DNA of 64,000 nt from Enterovibrio calviensis DSM 14347 (GTDB lineage Bacteria > Pseudomonadota > Gammaproteobacteria > Enterobacterales > Vibrionaceae). The translations under genes were made by a program, and so were the position numbers. Of the stretch, positions 17,780 to 26,306 are shown in pieces. The notes below the pieces were generated by a model. That model searched no databases. It was not told the origin of the DNA and saw nothing but the letters and a program-made list of their open reading frames with translations. Positions within the stretch are counted from its first letter, which is position 1. Every line of letters begins with the position of its first letter. The DNA lies in the NCBI RefSeq assembly GCF_000621165.1, contig NZ_JHZA01000001.1, positions 186,001-250,000 of the forward strand. Direction: 5' to 3'.

Positions 17780-18205
17780 TTACGCATCCACCAGCAATTT
17801 AGTAAGAAAGTGCAATGCCTGCTCATCACCAGGGAAGTCATCAAGTGTCATTCTGTTTTGATAGCCGATTTTTTCGTAGAAGGGCTTTGCCTGAAAACTG
17901 AAGGTATCTACCATGGCTGACTTACAACCTTGTTCAATCGCGAGGGCTTCCATTTTTTGCATTAAATCTGAACCCACTCCTTTTCCGTTTAATGAAGGGT
18001 CGACCCAAAGGTAAAGGATGTGCATCCAATTCCCCCATAAGCGCGAAATAATGCCCCCCACACGAACGCCATTTTCATCCAACGCAAAAACGCCGACTTG
18101 AGTCTCATTGAGGTGTTCAACAAACGGGTCGTTAAACGCACGCAGCCCCGCTCGGACATCCTGAATGTCTTGTTCGGAGAGGTTAGTCACCACTTGGTAT
18201 TCCAT
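17780..18205 (-). CDS. GNAT family N-acetyltransferase
   Basis: A 141-residue acetyl-CoA-dependent acetyltransferase. The core shows MHILYLWVDPSLNGKGVGSD, where the beta4 strand is followed by the acetyl-CoA loop, and ending AKPFYEKIGYQNR. The ATG at 18205 is preferred over the GTG at 18208 because AAGGAA lies 8 bases upstream. It precedes fosA in the same transcript, so a role in antibiotic or metabolite modification is possible, but the substrate is unknown. Confidence 0.88.
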   Translation of the reverse strand: MEYQVVTNLSEQDIQDVRAGLRAFNDPFVEHLNETQVGVFALDENGVRVGGIISRLWGNWMHILYLWVDPSLNGKGVGSDLMQKMEALAIEQGCKSAMVDTFSFQAKPFYEKIGYQNRMTLDDFPGDEQALHFLTKLLVDA

Positions 18206-18430
18206 CACTTTTCCTTAAATCTGGTTTTGCTTGCGCCTGCTCGGCTCATTGTGAACCTATCGCACCAGACGCACTTTCTCGTCTTTGAACTTCGAGCAGT
18301 TTTCACCCAATCGTCGAGATTGGAACACACAGCTAACCTCACCCATTACTCAGTTTCAAATTAGAATCGTTGCAATTAACATTTTATCAACCAATAATTT
18401 ACATTCTTGCGAGTCGTATTGGGTGGTATC

Positions 18431-19096
18431 GTGCGTATTCTTATCGTCGAAGATGACAGATTGATCAGCGAAGCGATTGAACAGCGCTTTACTAAGCAAG
18501 GCCATGGTGTGGATTGTGCCTATGATGGCAATATCGCGCACGCCATGGTGAGCCAAACTGAATACGATCTGGTGATCTTAGACCTAAACCTACCTAACAA
18601 GTCTGGTGAGCAAATCGCCAGAAAAATCCGCCATCATTCCGATAGCCCCATCCTTGTGTTAACCGCACGAACCGACGTGCAAGATCGCATTCAGTTGCTA
18701 GATTTGGGCGCTGACGATTACGTCACCAAACCCTTTGATTTTGGCGAACTCGAAGCACGATGTCGCGCTGTGGTAAGACGTCGACAGGGCACCGATACAA
18801 ACAACTTGATGTTTGGCGATATTGAGTTTGACGCAGTGCGTTGCAAGGTGTTTGTGCAGGGTGAAGAAATCGTGCTCAAACAGCGCGAATTGCGATTATT
18901 GGAGATATTCCTCAGCCATACCAATCGTGTGATGAGCAAAGAAGAAATCATCGACCATCTCTACGGATTTGATGACACGCCGAATACCAATGCCATCGAA
19001 ACCTATGTGGCCCGCCTCAGAAAAGCCATTTCACAAAGCAATGTTGAAATCAAAACACTCCGTGGCTTGGGCTACGCCATTGATAAGCAAAGCTAA
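18431..19096 (+). CDS. OmpR-family response regulator, TctD-like
   Basis: The start at the GTG at 18431 yields the normal receiver beginning VRILIVEDD; a TTG further upstream adds eight unlikely residues. The 221-residue protein has a receiver domain (1-115) with acidic pair Asp8/Asp9, phospho-acceptor Asp51 (LVILDLNLPNKSG) and conserved Lys in TKPFD. A winged-helix DNA-binding domain follows (about 125-218; LKQRELRLLEIFLSH, TYVARLRKAI, IKTLRGLGYAI). Its stop overlaps the kinase start (TAATG). Context makes it the regulator of the tricarboxylate genes downstream; the 11-bp-spaced repeats at 21621 and 23000 are its likely targets. Confidence 0.92.
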   Translation: MRILIVEDDRLISEAIEQRFTKQGHGVDCAYDGNIAHAMVSQTEYDLVILDLNLPNKSGEQIARKIRHHSDSPILVLTARTDVQDRIQLLDLGADDYVTKPFDFGELEARCRAVVRRRQGTDTNNLMFGDIEFDAVRCKVFVQGEEIVLKQRELRLLEIFLSHTNRVMSKEEIIDHLYGFDDTPNTNAIETYVARLRKAISQSNVEIKTLRGLGYAIDKQS

Positions 19097-20547
19097 TGAT
19101 GCAAAGCGCTGAATCCGGCCGTTTATTCCCTTTGCATTGGTCAAGCAAGAGTCTGCGTTTTCAGCTGCTTGCCACGGCGTTCACTGTATTGCTTGCAGTC
19201 AGTATTGTTACCCTGTGGGCGGCCAATCGCTACGCACACCACACCGCCCAGCTGTCTTATGATCGCTCTCTTGGCGGCGCTGCATTTCAAATCATCGATA
19301 ATGTACGCTTCATCAATCTAAGCTGGGTGGTCGACATTCCCCTATCGGCGTTTAAAGTACTGGCGCAATCACCTAGAGATCGGGTGTTTTATCTGGTTGT
19401 GAATGAAGACAGAGAAGTCATTACCGGCTATCAAGATTTGATGAACAGCTCCGACATCACGACCCGCATTGAAAAGCACACCAATCAACTCGAACCCAGC
19501 GCATCATTTTTCGATATGGATTATCGCGATGAGCCTTTTCGCTTCACCATCGTCAGTAACTCGATTAACACGCCGAGTGGGTTGAAAGACGTATATGTGT
19601 TGGTGGGGCAAACACTAAACTCGCGCCAAGAACTCAAAGAAGAAATCACCTTCCAAGCACAAAACTTGGTTGTGTTGGTCATTCTGACCTCTCTGACGTT
19701 AACTCTGCTGTCGACATGGAAAATCATTCGTCCGATCCGCGACATCAACAAGAAAATCGCAAAACGATCGAACGTGGATTTAACGCCGATCAGCCATCAA
19801 GGGCCGCAAGAGATTGATCACCTGATCACCACCATCAATCGTTTTATGGAACAACTCGATACCACACTACGCAACCTGAAAAACTTCACCAGTGAAGCGG
19901 CACATCAACTGAAAACGCCGCTGTCAGGGTTGAAAGCGCAAGCTCAAATGGCGTTAGATTCCACGAAAGATGAAGAAGCCACTAAGCACCTGACGCACGT
20001 ATTAACGGCGTGTGACCATCTTGACCGAACCATTACTCAGCTACTCAATCAAGCCACGATCACCCATCGCCACCGAAGCCTTGCTCCCAGTACAATCGAC
20101 CTCAATGAACAGGTGAAATCCGTGTGTCGCGATCTCGCCATTAACGCCCTGTCGCGAGGGGTAGAGCTGGGCTACAACGAATCGGATACGGTATTTGTTG
20201 TGGGGGATGATTTCGCGCTGTCTCAAATGCTCTTAAATCTTATCGAAAATGCCATCAAGTACAGTCCGGATAACAGCGCTGTCGACATTTTTCTGGGGGT
20301 CGAGAACAACGCGGCGGTGTTACGCATTCAAGATCACGGCGATGGGATCTCAGAAAAGGATAAGCCTCATGTGTTTGAGCGTTTTTATCGAAGCCCCAAC
20401 AATACCAGCCAAGGTACGGGTTTAGGCATGGCGATAGCCCATGACGTCGCCACCAACTTCAATGCATCGCTTACCCTTGAAGACACGCAGCCACAGGGGC
20501 TGACCGTGAAAGTGACCTTCCCCGCTGGCAGTTGGAGACGCGTATGA
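19096..20547 (+). CDS. Sensor histidine kinase, TctE-like
   Basis: A 483-residue inner-membrane kinase. Helix 1 is at about 23-43, a periplasmic sensor region at 44-188, and helix 2 at about 190-207. HisKA follows with the phospho-histidine at 270 (SEAAHQLKTPLSG), then HATPase with N-box LLNLIENAIKYSP and G-boxes DHGDGIS and GTGLGMAIAHDVA. This layout matches TctE-type kinases that sense tricarboxylates. Its stop overlaps the start of the next gene, a periplasmic binding protein, by ATGA. Confidence 0.92.
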   Translation: MMQSAESGRLFPLHWSSKSLRFQLLATAFTVLLAVSIVTLWAANRYAHHTAQLSYDRSLGGAAFQIIDNVRFINLSWVVDIPLSAFKVLAQSPRDRVFYLVVNEDREVITGYQDLMNSSDITTRIEKHTNQLEPSASFFDMDYRDEPFRFTIVSNSINTPSGLKDVYVLVGQTLNSRQELKEEITFQAQNLVVLVILTSLTLTLLSTWKIIRPIRDINKKIAKRSNVDLTPISHQGPQEIDHLITTINRFMEQLDTTLRNLKNFTSEAAHQLKTPLSGLKAQAQMALDSTKDEEATKHLTHVLTACDHLDRTITQLLNQATITHRHRSLAPSTIDLNEQVKSVCRDLAINALSRGVELGYNESDTVFVVGDDFALSQMLLNLIENAIKYSPDNSAVDIFLGVENNAAVLRIQDHGDGISEKDKPHVFERFYRSPNNTSQGTGLGMAIAHDVATNFNASLTLEDTQPQGLTVKVTFPAGSWRRV

Positions 20548-21584
20548 ACCTTGCTCGCATTGTGAACATTACGCTACTTTTCGCCTCGCCCTTGGCATTT
20601 GGTGAAACACTCCGCGTGTATGCCGCGGCCTACATTTCTGAAATGCAGCCGCTGCTTGATGACTTTCAAAAGCGCCATCCAGACATTGATCTTCAATACA
20701 AAGCCATCAGCAGTAACACGTTAAATCAATACATTCGCAATGGCACTGAGCCCAAACCAGATGTAACGGTCAGTTCGGTGATGGACTTACAATTTAGGCT
20801 CGTCAACGATGGTTTTGCCTTACCTTACAAGCCAGTCGCTAGCCGGATGCCCGATAGCAAAGAGCACCTGCCTAGCTGGGCAGTGTGGCGCGATGAACTC
20901 TATGGATTCAGTTATGAACCTGCAGTGATCGTGCTGAACAAAGCCTTCATGGAAGGCAAAGTTGTGCCGAAAAATCGCGTCGAGCTGTTGAGTTTTATCC
21001 GCCGCTACGGGGATCAGCTGAACGGGAAAATTGGCACCTTCGATATTCGCACAGTGGGCATTGGGTATCTTTTGTGGTCGTTCGAGCGCATTCAAGCCAC
21101 CAACTACGGTCAAATTTTAGAGCTCTTTAAACAACACAATGCACGGACTTTCCCAAGCTCCGCTTCTATGCTGACGGCCTTGCACAACGAAGAAATTCTG
21201 CTCGCGTACAACATCATGGGCTCATACGCTCGAAGCTGGGAACAGCGGTATGAGGATGTGATTATTGTCGCTGCCGAGGATTATACCCCCGTGGTGATTC
21301 GTTCGGCATTTATCAATAAATCGACCCAAGCCCCCGATGCTGCTAAGCGTTTTCTCAACTATCTGGTGTCCTACGAAGGTCAGCAATTAATGGCGCGCCA
21401 AACCAACATGCCGCCTATCCGCTCAGACATTAATAGCCCAAAATCTGCCAACTTTATGCGCGCCACGCTGACCGATCAGTTAAAGCCTATACCGATGGAC
21501 GTCACCTTGTTGGTGAGCTCAGATCAGAATAAACGCGACATCGTGATCACCGAGTGGGAGAACGCCCTGAAGGAGTTTGAATAG
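20544..21584 (+). CDS. Periplasmic binding protein coupled to the sensor kinase
   Basis: The start at 20544 (MNLARIVNIT) gives a 346-residue protein with a signal peptide ending at LAFG before ETLRVYAAA; the upstream in-frame start lies inside the kinase gene. The mature part looks like an iron/organic-anion type extracellular binding protein: LLDDFQKRHPDIDLQYKAIS, KPDVTVSSVMDLQFRLVNDG, LLAYNIMGSYA. It overlaps the kinase gene by 4 bp (ATGA) and has no permease partner. It is therefore more likely a periplasmic accessory of signal sensing than a transport component. Ligand unknown; a carboxylate is suggested by context. Confidence 0.85.
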   Translation: MNLARIVNITLLFASPLAFGETLRVYAAAYISEMQPLLDDFQKRHPDIDLQYKAISSNTLNQYIRNGTEPKPDVTVSSVMDLQFRLVNDGFALPYKPVASRMPDSKEHLPSWAVWRDELYGFSYEPAVIVLNKAFMEGKVVPKNRVELLSFIRRYGDQLNGKIGTFDIRTVGIGYLLWSFERIQATNYGQILELFKQHNARTFPSSASMLTALHNEEILLAYNIMGSYARSWEQRYEDVIIVAAEDYTPVVIRSAFINKSTQAPDAAKRFLNYLVSYEGQQLMARQTNMPPIRSDINSPKSANFMRATLTDQLKPIPMDVTLLVSSDQNKRDIVITEWENALKEFE

Positions 21585-21620
21585 CCCGCGGTATTTCCCC
21601 TTCAGACCCCATATTGACCA

Positions 21621-21642
21621 TGACAGCTTTCTGACAGTTTCG
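21621..21642 (+). promoter_or_regulatory. Direct-repeat operator candidate upstream of prpF
   Basis: Two adjacent 11-bp units, TGACAGCTTTC and TGACAGTTTCG, lie about 53 bp upstream of the prpF start. The 11-bp period is typical for OmpR-family regulators. The same CATGACAGCTT sequence recurs upstream of tctC. Confidence 0.6.
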
Positions 21643-21694
21643 ATTTTTACCCTTTAGCCACAGTTTTCGACGTATCTGGCTAAGGAGTTACAGA

Positions 21695-22759
21695 GTGGAA
21701 CAATCAATCAGCATTCCTTGCATGCTCATTCGTGGTGGCACATCCAAGGGAGCCTATTTTCTTGCCAGCGATCTTCCCAACAACGCGCAACAACGTGACG
21801 ATGTGCTTATTCATGTCATGGGCTCAGGAGACACCCAGCAAATCAATGGCATTGGCGGCGGCACTAGCCTGACCAGCAAAGTGGCCATCGTTTCGCAAAG
21901 TGCGGTTGAAGACGTCGATTTGGATTACCTCTTCGCACAAGTCGGAGTAGAACAGAAAATTGTCGATACCAAACCATCCTGCGGCAACATCCTCTCCGGC
22001 ATTTTGCTGTTCGGCGCAGAGAAAAAGCTCATCACACTGAATTCCCCTGAAACCACTATCCGAGTGCGTAACGTCAATACCAATACCATCATCGAAGTGA
22101 CCGCAGAGACTCCCCACGGCCAAGTAAAATTAGACGGTGACATTAAGATTGATGGCGTGCCAGAAACCGGCTCCCCCGTGTTGCTGAATTTTCTCAACGT
22201 CGGCGGCGCGAAAACAGGACACCTATTCCCTACAGGTAACCGAAAGGACGAGATACAAGGCGTCCCCGTCAGCTGTATTGATGCCTCTGTCCCCATGGTT
22301 CACATTCATGCACCATCGCTAGGAAAAACCGGTCATGAAACCAAAGAAGAACTGGATAGTGATGCGGCGTTTTTAACAAAGCTGGAATCGATTCGCCGCG
22401 AAGCCGGAGAGAAAATGGGCATGGGCGATGTCAGTGACAGCGTGATCCCTAAAGTCTCCTTGCTCTCACCACCGGCCTTTGGCGGTAACATCACATCGCG
22501 CTATTTCGTGCCACATAACTGCCATGCAAGCCATGCGGTGACAGGGGCCATTTGCGTGGCGGTTTCCACCATGTTGCCGGGCACGGTAGGCCATGATTGT
22601 GCGCGAGACATCGCCAGCAATCGTATTGAGATTGAACACCCTGCGGGCAAAATTCAGGTCAGCGTGGTGATTGAACCCGGCACGGACGAACCACAAATTC
22701 GCCAAGCCGCTTTGGTCAGAACTGCCCGTCCACTGTTCAAAGGCAATGCGTATTACTAG
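21695..22759 (+). CDS. prpF: PrpF/GalD-like isomerase (4-oxalomesaconate tautomerase family)
   Basis: A 354-residue enzyme of the PrpF family, which shares the diaminopimelate-epimerase fold and moves double bonds in tricarboxylates (aconitate or 4-oxalomesaconate). Motifs include MLIRGGTSKGAYFLASDLP at the start, GIGGGTSLTSKVAIV, DTKPSCGNILSG and NCHASHAVTGAICVA. It starts at GTG with AAGGAG upstream. It lies between the two-component system and the tricarboxylate transporter, both in the same direction, so it probably isomerises an imported tricarboxylate. It is not accompanied by prpBCD or gal genes. The exact reaction cannot be decided between PrpF and GalD. Confidence 0.85.
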   Translation: MEQSISIPCMLIRGGTSKGAYFLASDLPNNAQQRDDVLIHVMGSGDTQQINGIGGGTSLTSKVAIVSQSAVEDVDLDYLFAQVGVEQKIVDTKPSCGNILSGILLFGAEKKLITLNSPETTIRVRNVNTNTIIEVTAETPHGQVKLDGDIKIDGVPETGSPVLLNFLNVGGAKTGHLFPTGNRKDEIQGVPVSCIDASVPMVHIHAPSLGKTGHETKEELDSDAAFLTKLESIRREAGEKMGMGDVSDSVIPKVSLLSPPAFGGNITSRYFVPHNCHASHAVTGAICVAVSTMLPGTVGHDCARDIASNRIEIEHPAGKIQVSVVIEPGTDEPQIRQAALVRTARPLFKGNAYY

Positions 22760-22902
22760 ACGCTCAGGGTCAGCTGTCTAATACCAAGAGCCAAATGTCT
22801 ATAACCACACAGCTATCGCCACAAAGCTATCGCCAAAAATCTACAACAAAACACCGATAGCGAAAAACGTTTAGCCGCGAAACAAGGGTAACCCGCCCTC
22901 CA

Positions 22903-22930
22903 AACGCCACCAGCACGGTGGCGTTTTTTG
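22903..22930 (+). terminator. Terminator after prpF
   Basis: Arms AACGCCACC and GGTGGCGTT enclose loop AGCAC and are followed by TTTTTG. It separates prpF from the tct genes. Confidence 0.85.
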
Positions 22931-22999
22931 TTGGCTGACAAAGACGCTCCATCGAGTTAGCAGTGATCGATGTAACTATTTTGTTATCCGGTTGTAACG

Positions 23000-23021
23000 T
23001 GCCAGCTTCATGACAGCTTCG
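23000..23021 (+). promoter_or_regulatory. Direct-repeat operator candidate upstream of tctC
   Basis: Two adjacent 11-bp units, TGCCAGCTTCA and TGACAGCTTCG, lie about 87 bp upstream of the tctC start. They share the TGMCAGYTT core and 11-bp spacing with the site in front of prpF, which suggests one regulator for both promoters. Confidence 0.6.
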
Positions 23022-23107
23022 CCGATTAGCGTGAATCCTGAAATACAAACTAATCACTCATCTCACCGCCACCAAGAGCGGTTTGAACAGATACAAAAGG
23101 TGAAAAG

Positions 23108-24229
23108 ATGTTTATTCACAGCAAAGCGAAGCAAGTCATTTCTCAAACGTTCTCACTGAAAGCCATGGTTTTGGCAATGGGTGCGATGGTTGTCGTCCCT
23201 CAAGCCGCAATGGCAGAAGAGGTGTCATTCGATGGAAAGCGCGTGCAATTCACCATTCCCTATAAAGAAGGTGGCGGCACCGATACATGGGGACGCTTCT
23301 ATGCGCCGCTTCTGAGCACAGAGCTACCAGGGAACCCAGTGGTGGTCGTGAAAAACATTCCCGGCGGCGGTTCAACCAAAGGTGCAAACCAGTTTGCCCG
23401 TAAAGCCAAAGACAACGGGCTAAACATTTTCGCAAGCTCCGCGTCCACCCAATATCCTTACCTGCTTCAAGATCGCCGAGTGAAATATAACTATAACGAC
23501 TGGGAAGTTGTGCTGGCATCACCAACAGGCGGTGTGGTGTATGTGTCACCGTCTACCGGCATTTCTTCGGCAGAAGAACTGATAGAGAAAAAAGGCGACC
23601 TCAAGTTCAAGTACGCCAGCCAAGGCGCAACCTCTATCGATCTCGTGCCATTACTGGCGATGGATTTGTTAGATATGGACGTTCAAGCCACCTTTGGCAT
23701 GAAAGGTCGCGGCGCTGGTCGATTGGCGTTCGAGCGCGGCGAAGTGAACATTGATTCGCAAACAAGCTCTTCTTACCTGAAAAAAGTGACACCATTGGTT
23801 GGCGAAGGAAAAGCAATTCCACTGTTTAGCTTTGGGATACTTGGTGACGATGGCGAGCTGCAACGCGACCCTAATTTCCCTGATTTACCGCACTTTGCCG
23901 AAGTGTATGCCATGGCGAACCCAGACAAATCAGCGGAGCAAGGATTTGAAGTTTGGAAAGCCTTCTTTGCCGCGGGTTTTGCGGCACAGAAAATGATTTT
24001 CTTGCCAAAAGGCGTGTCTCCCGAAGTGCTTGCAACATGGCGTCAATCCGCCACGGCGTTAGTCAGTCAGCCAGACTTCAAAGCCAAGTCTGACAAAGTA
24101 CTCGGCGACTATCCGCAGCTCACTGGCGACAATGCACAAGCCGCACTGAAAACCGCCCTTTCGCTCGACGAAACCAATCGTAACTGGGTCAGAAACTGGC
24201 TCACCGAGAAATACAACACCAAGTTCTAA
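23108..24229 (+). CDS. tctC: Tripartite tricarboxylate transporter binding protein TctC
   Basis: A 373-residue periplasmic binding protein of the Bug/TctC family. The signal peptide ends near residue 36 (VPQAAMA followed by EEVSFDG). The mature part begins VQFTIPYKEGGGTDTWGRF and contains NIPGGGSTKGANQFARKA, the typical glycine-rich loop of the family. AAGGTG precedes the ATG. It hands a tricarboxylate such as citrate to the TctAB permease encoded 74 bp downstream. Compared with standard TctC proteins it is somewhat long at the C-terminus. Confidence 0.9.
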   Translation: MFIHSKAKQVISQTFSLKAMVLAMGAMVVVPQAAMAEEVSFDGKRVQFTIPYKEGGGTDTWGRFYAPLLSTELPGNPVVVVKNIPGGGSTKGANQFARKAKDNGLNIFASSASTQYPYLLQDRRVKYNYNDWEVVLASPTGGVVYVSPSTGISSAEELIEKKGDLKFKYASQGATSIDLVPLLAMDLLDMDVQATFGMKGRGAGRLAFERGEVNIDSQTSSSYLKKVTPLVGEGKAIPLFSFGILGDDGELQRDPNFPDLPHFAEVYAMANPDKSAEQGFEVWKAFFAAGFAAQKMIFLPKGVSPEVLATWRQSATALVSQPDFKAKSDKVLGDYPQLTGDNAQAALKTALSLDETNRNWVRNWLTEKYNTKF

Positions 24230-24303
24230 GCGACTCCATCTTGGGGCTCTGCACATTCATGCCAATGTGTAGCGCCTCCTTTTTCATTGAAAGGCGACGT
24301 TGT

Positions 24304-26295
24304 ATGTTCAGCGAATTATTCGATGCTCTCCAGACCATTCTCAGCCTGAACCACATCACCTACATGCTGGGCGGCGTGGTGCTTGGGCTGGCAATAGGTA
24401 TTTTCCCCGGGCTTGGCGGCATCGCCGGGCTTTCCTTGTTACTGCCATTCTTATACGGCATGGACCCCATTTCGGCGTTAGCCATGCTCATTGGCTTGGT
24501 CGCCGTTATCCCAACATCCGACACCTTCACATCGGTATTGATGGGCATTCCCGGTTCAAGCGGCTCTCAAGCCACCGTGCTTGATGGCTTTCCGATGGCG
24601 AAAAAAGGGCAAGCCGCCCGCGCCCTTTCCGCGGCTTTTACGTCCTCTCTTTTTGGCGGCTTGTTTGGTGCCGTGATCCTCACGGGATTTGTCTTGATTG
24701 CCCGCCCAGTGATCCTCGCGTTTGGATCGGCAGAACTGTTCATGCTGACGCTTCTAGGCCTCAGCATGGTGGGCGCGCTCGCCGGCAAAAGTTTCGTAAA
24801 AGGGTTATCAGCCTGTGGGCTTGGTGTACTTCTTGGCAGTTTAGGTAGCGCCCCAGCCACGGGCGAATACCGCATGGTTTTCGACAACTTCTACCTGATG
24901 GACGGCATCCCGTTGGTGGTTGTCGGCCTTGGGATTTTCGCGCTTCCGGAGATCATTGATTTATTGCGCCAAAACAAGCCCATTGCAAATGCCAGCACCC
25001 TCGGAAGCGGCTGGATGGAAGGCGTGAGAGACTTCCTGAACAACAAATGGCTCGCGGTACGTTGCAGCGTGATCGGTTGTATTATTGGTGCGCTTCCCGG
25101 TCTTGGTGGAAGCGTGGTGGACTGGATTGCCTACGGCCATGCCGTGCAAACCACCAAAGGGAAATCAGAATTTGGCCACGGCGATGTTCGCGGCGTGATC
25201 GCCCCTGAATCCTCAAACAATGCCAAAGAAGGGGGCGGGCTGGTTCCCACGCTGCTGTTTGGTATTCCAGGTTCAGGCAGCATGGCCGTTTTTCTCGGTG
25301 GCATGGTGCTTGTCGGACTAGAACCGGGGCCAGCCATGGTCAGCACCGACCTTGATATTACCTACACCATCGTATGGTCATTAGCACTCGCGAATGTGTT
25401 TGGCGCGGGTGCGTGCATGTTTATCTCCCCTTGGGTCGCCAAGCTCACCACTATTCGCTATGCCTTGCTTGCGCCGTTTATGGTGATGGTTATTTGCTTT
25501 GCCGCTTTTCAGGCCACACGAGATTTGGGTGATCTCATCACGCTGCTTGCGATTGGCTTTTTAGGTGTGCTGATGAAGCGATTTGATTGGCCTCGCCCCG
25601 CGTTTCTCATCGGCTTTGTGCTGGCTAGCGGTATGGAAACCTACCTCTATCAAGCCGTACAGTTCGATGGAACAGGCTTCCTATTGCGTCCGGGTGTCAT
25701 CATCATCGGTGTGATTACCTTGGTGTCTTTGTTCTTTATGTTCCGTCAAAACACCAAAAAGCAACGTGAAGCGCAACAAGATGCGGGCGTTGGTGCGCCA
25801 CTGGCCTACAACCGCAAGCCTCAAGTTATTTTTGCAGCGGCGGTGAATCTCGCGTTCCTGTATTGCATTTATGATGGCTTCCAGCAAAGTTTCCTCGGCG
25901 GTATCTTCACCATCGTGATTGGCTGTTTAATGTCTGCGTTGTCCGGCATTGTGCTCTGGCAACTGCTAACCAAACCCAGCACTGACCCCGTCTACTTTGA
26001 TCTGGAATATGAGCAAGGCTATGCCCTAAACAAAGATGCCACCAGCATGATGCATTACCTTTACTGGCTGCTTGCCCTGATCGTGGGCTGTTATCTGGTG
26101 GGTTATGTCATCGCAATTACGGTGTTTTTCATCGCCTTCCTGGTGGTGAAAGCCGGTGTCTCGCTGCCTCGTGCATCGTTGCTCACCGCGCTGGCTGTCG
26201 GCTTCTTGCTGTTCTTGACCGACGCCATGGTGCTGGAGTTGCCTGTCGGCTTGCTTCAGGAATACGTTGAACTGCCTTGGCCGCTTGGCTACTAA
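24304..26295 (+). CDS. Fused TctA-TctB tricarboxylate permease
   Basis: The start at 24304 (MFSELFDALQTIL) is chosen over a longer frame that adds 21 cysteine-rich residues. The 663-residue protein begins with the TctA domain (about 1-500): VLGLAIGIFPGLGGIAGLSL, LLPFLYGMDP, TSDTFTSVLMGIPGSSGSQA, CIIGALPGLGG and PTLLFGIPGSGSMA. A second group of hydrophobic helices follows (about 515-655; FAAAVNLAFLYCIYDGF, HYLYWLLALIVGCYLVGYVI) and corresponds to TctB, normally a separate protein of about 150 residues. The fusion is complete and in frame. It forms the sodium-type permease of the tripartite system. Confidence 0.88.
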   Translation: MFSELFDALQTILSLNHITYMLGGVVLGLAIGIFPGLGGIAGLSLLLPFLYGMDPISALAMLIGLVAVIPTSDTFTSVLMGIPGSSGSQATVLDGFPMAKKGQAARALSAAFTSSLFGGLFGAVILTGFVLIARPVILAFGSAELFMLTLLGLSMVGALAGKSFVKGLSACGLGVLLGSLGSAPATGEYRMVFDNFYLMDGIPLVVVGLGIFALPEIIDLLRQNKPIANASTLGSGWMEGVRDFLNNKWLAVRCSVIGCIIGALPGLGGSVVDWIAYGHAVQTTKGKSEFGHGDVRGVIAPESSNNAKEGGGLVPTLLFGIPGSGSMAVFLGGMVLVGLEPGPAMVSTDLDITYTIVWSLALANVFGAGACMFISPWVAKLTTIRYALLAPFMVMVICFAAFQATRDLGDLITLLAIGFLGVLMKRFDWPRPAFLIGFVLASGMETYLYQAVQFDGTGFLLRPGVIIIGVITLVSLFFMFRQNTKKQREAQQDAGVGAPLAYNRKPQVIFAAAVNLAFLYCIYDGFQQSFLGGIFTIVIGCLMSALSGIVLWQLLTKPSTDPVYFDLEYEQGYALNKDATSMMHYLYWLLALIVGCYLVGYVIAITVFFIAFLVVKAGVSLPRASLLTALAVGFLLFLTDAMVLELPVGLLQEYVELPWPLGY

Positions 26296-26306
26296 CGGGG
26301 GCCACT

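Larger units (their letters stand above)
22760..23107. other. Intergenic region between prpF and tctC
   Basis: This region has a terminator-like hairpin at 22903-22930, the direct-repeat operator at 23000-23021 and the tctC promoter. No gene was seen. Confidence 0.5.

Noticed and set aside
20544-24229. Reading the kinase-linked binding protein as part of the TTT transporter
   Set aside because: TctC, encoded next to TctAB, already fills this role and belongs to a different binding-protein family.
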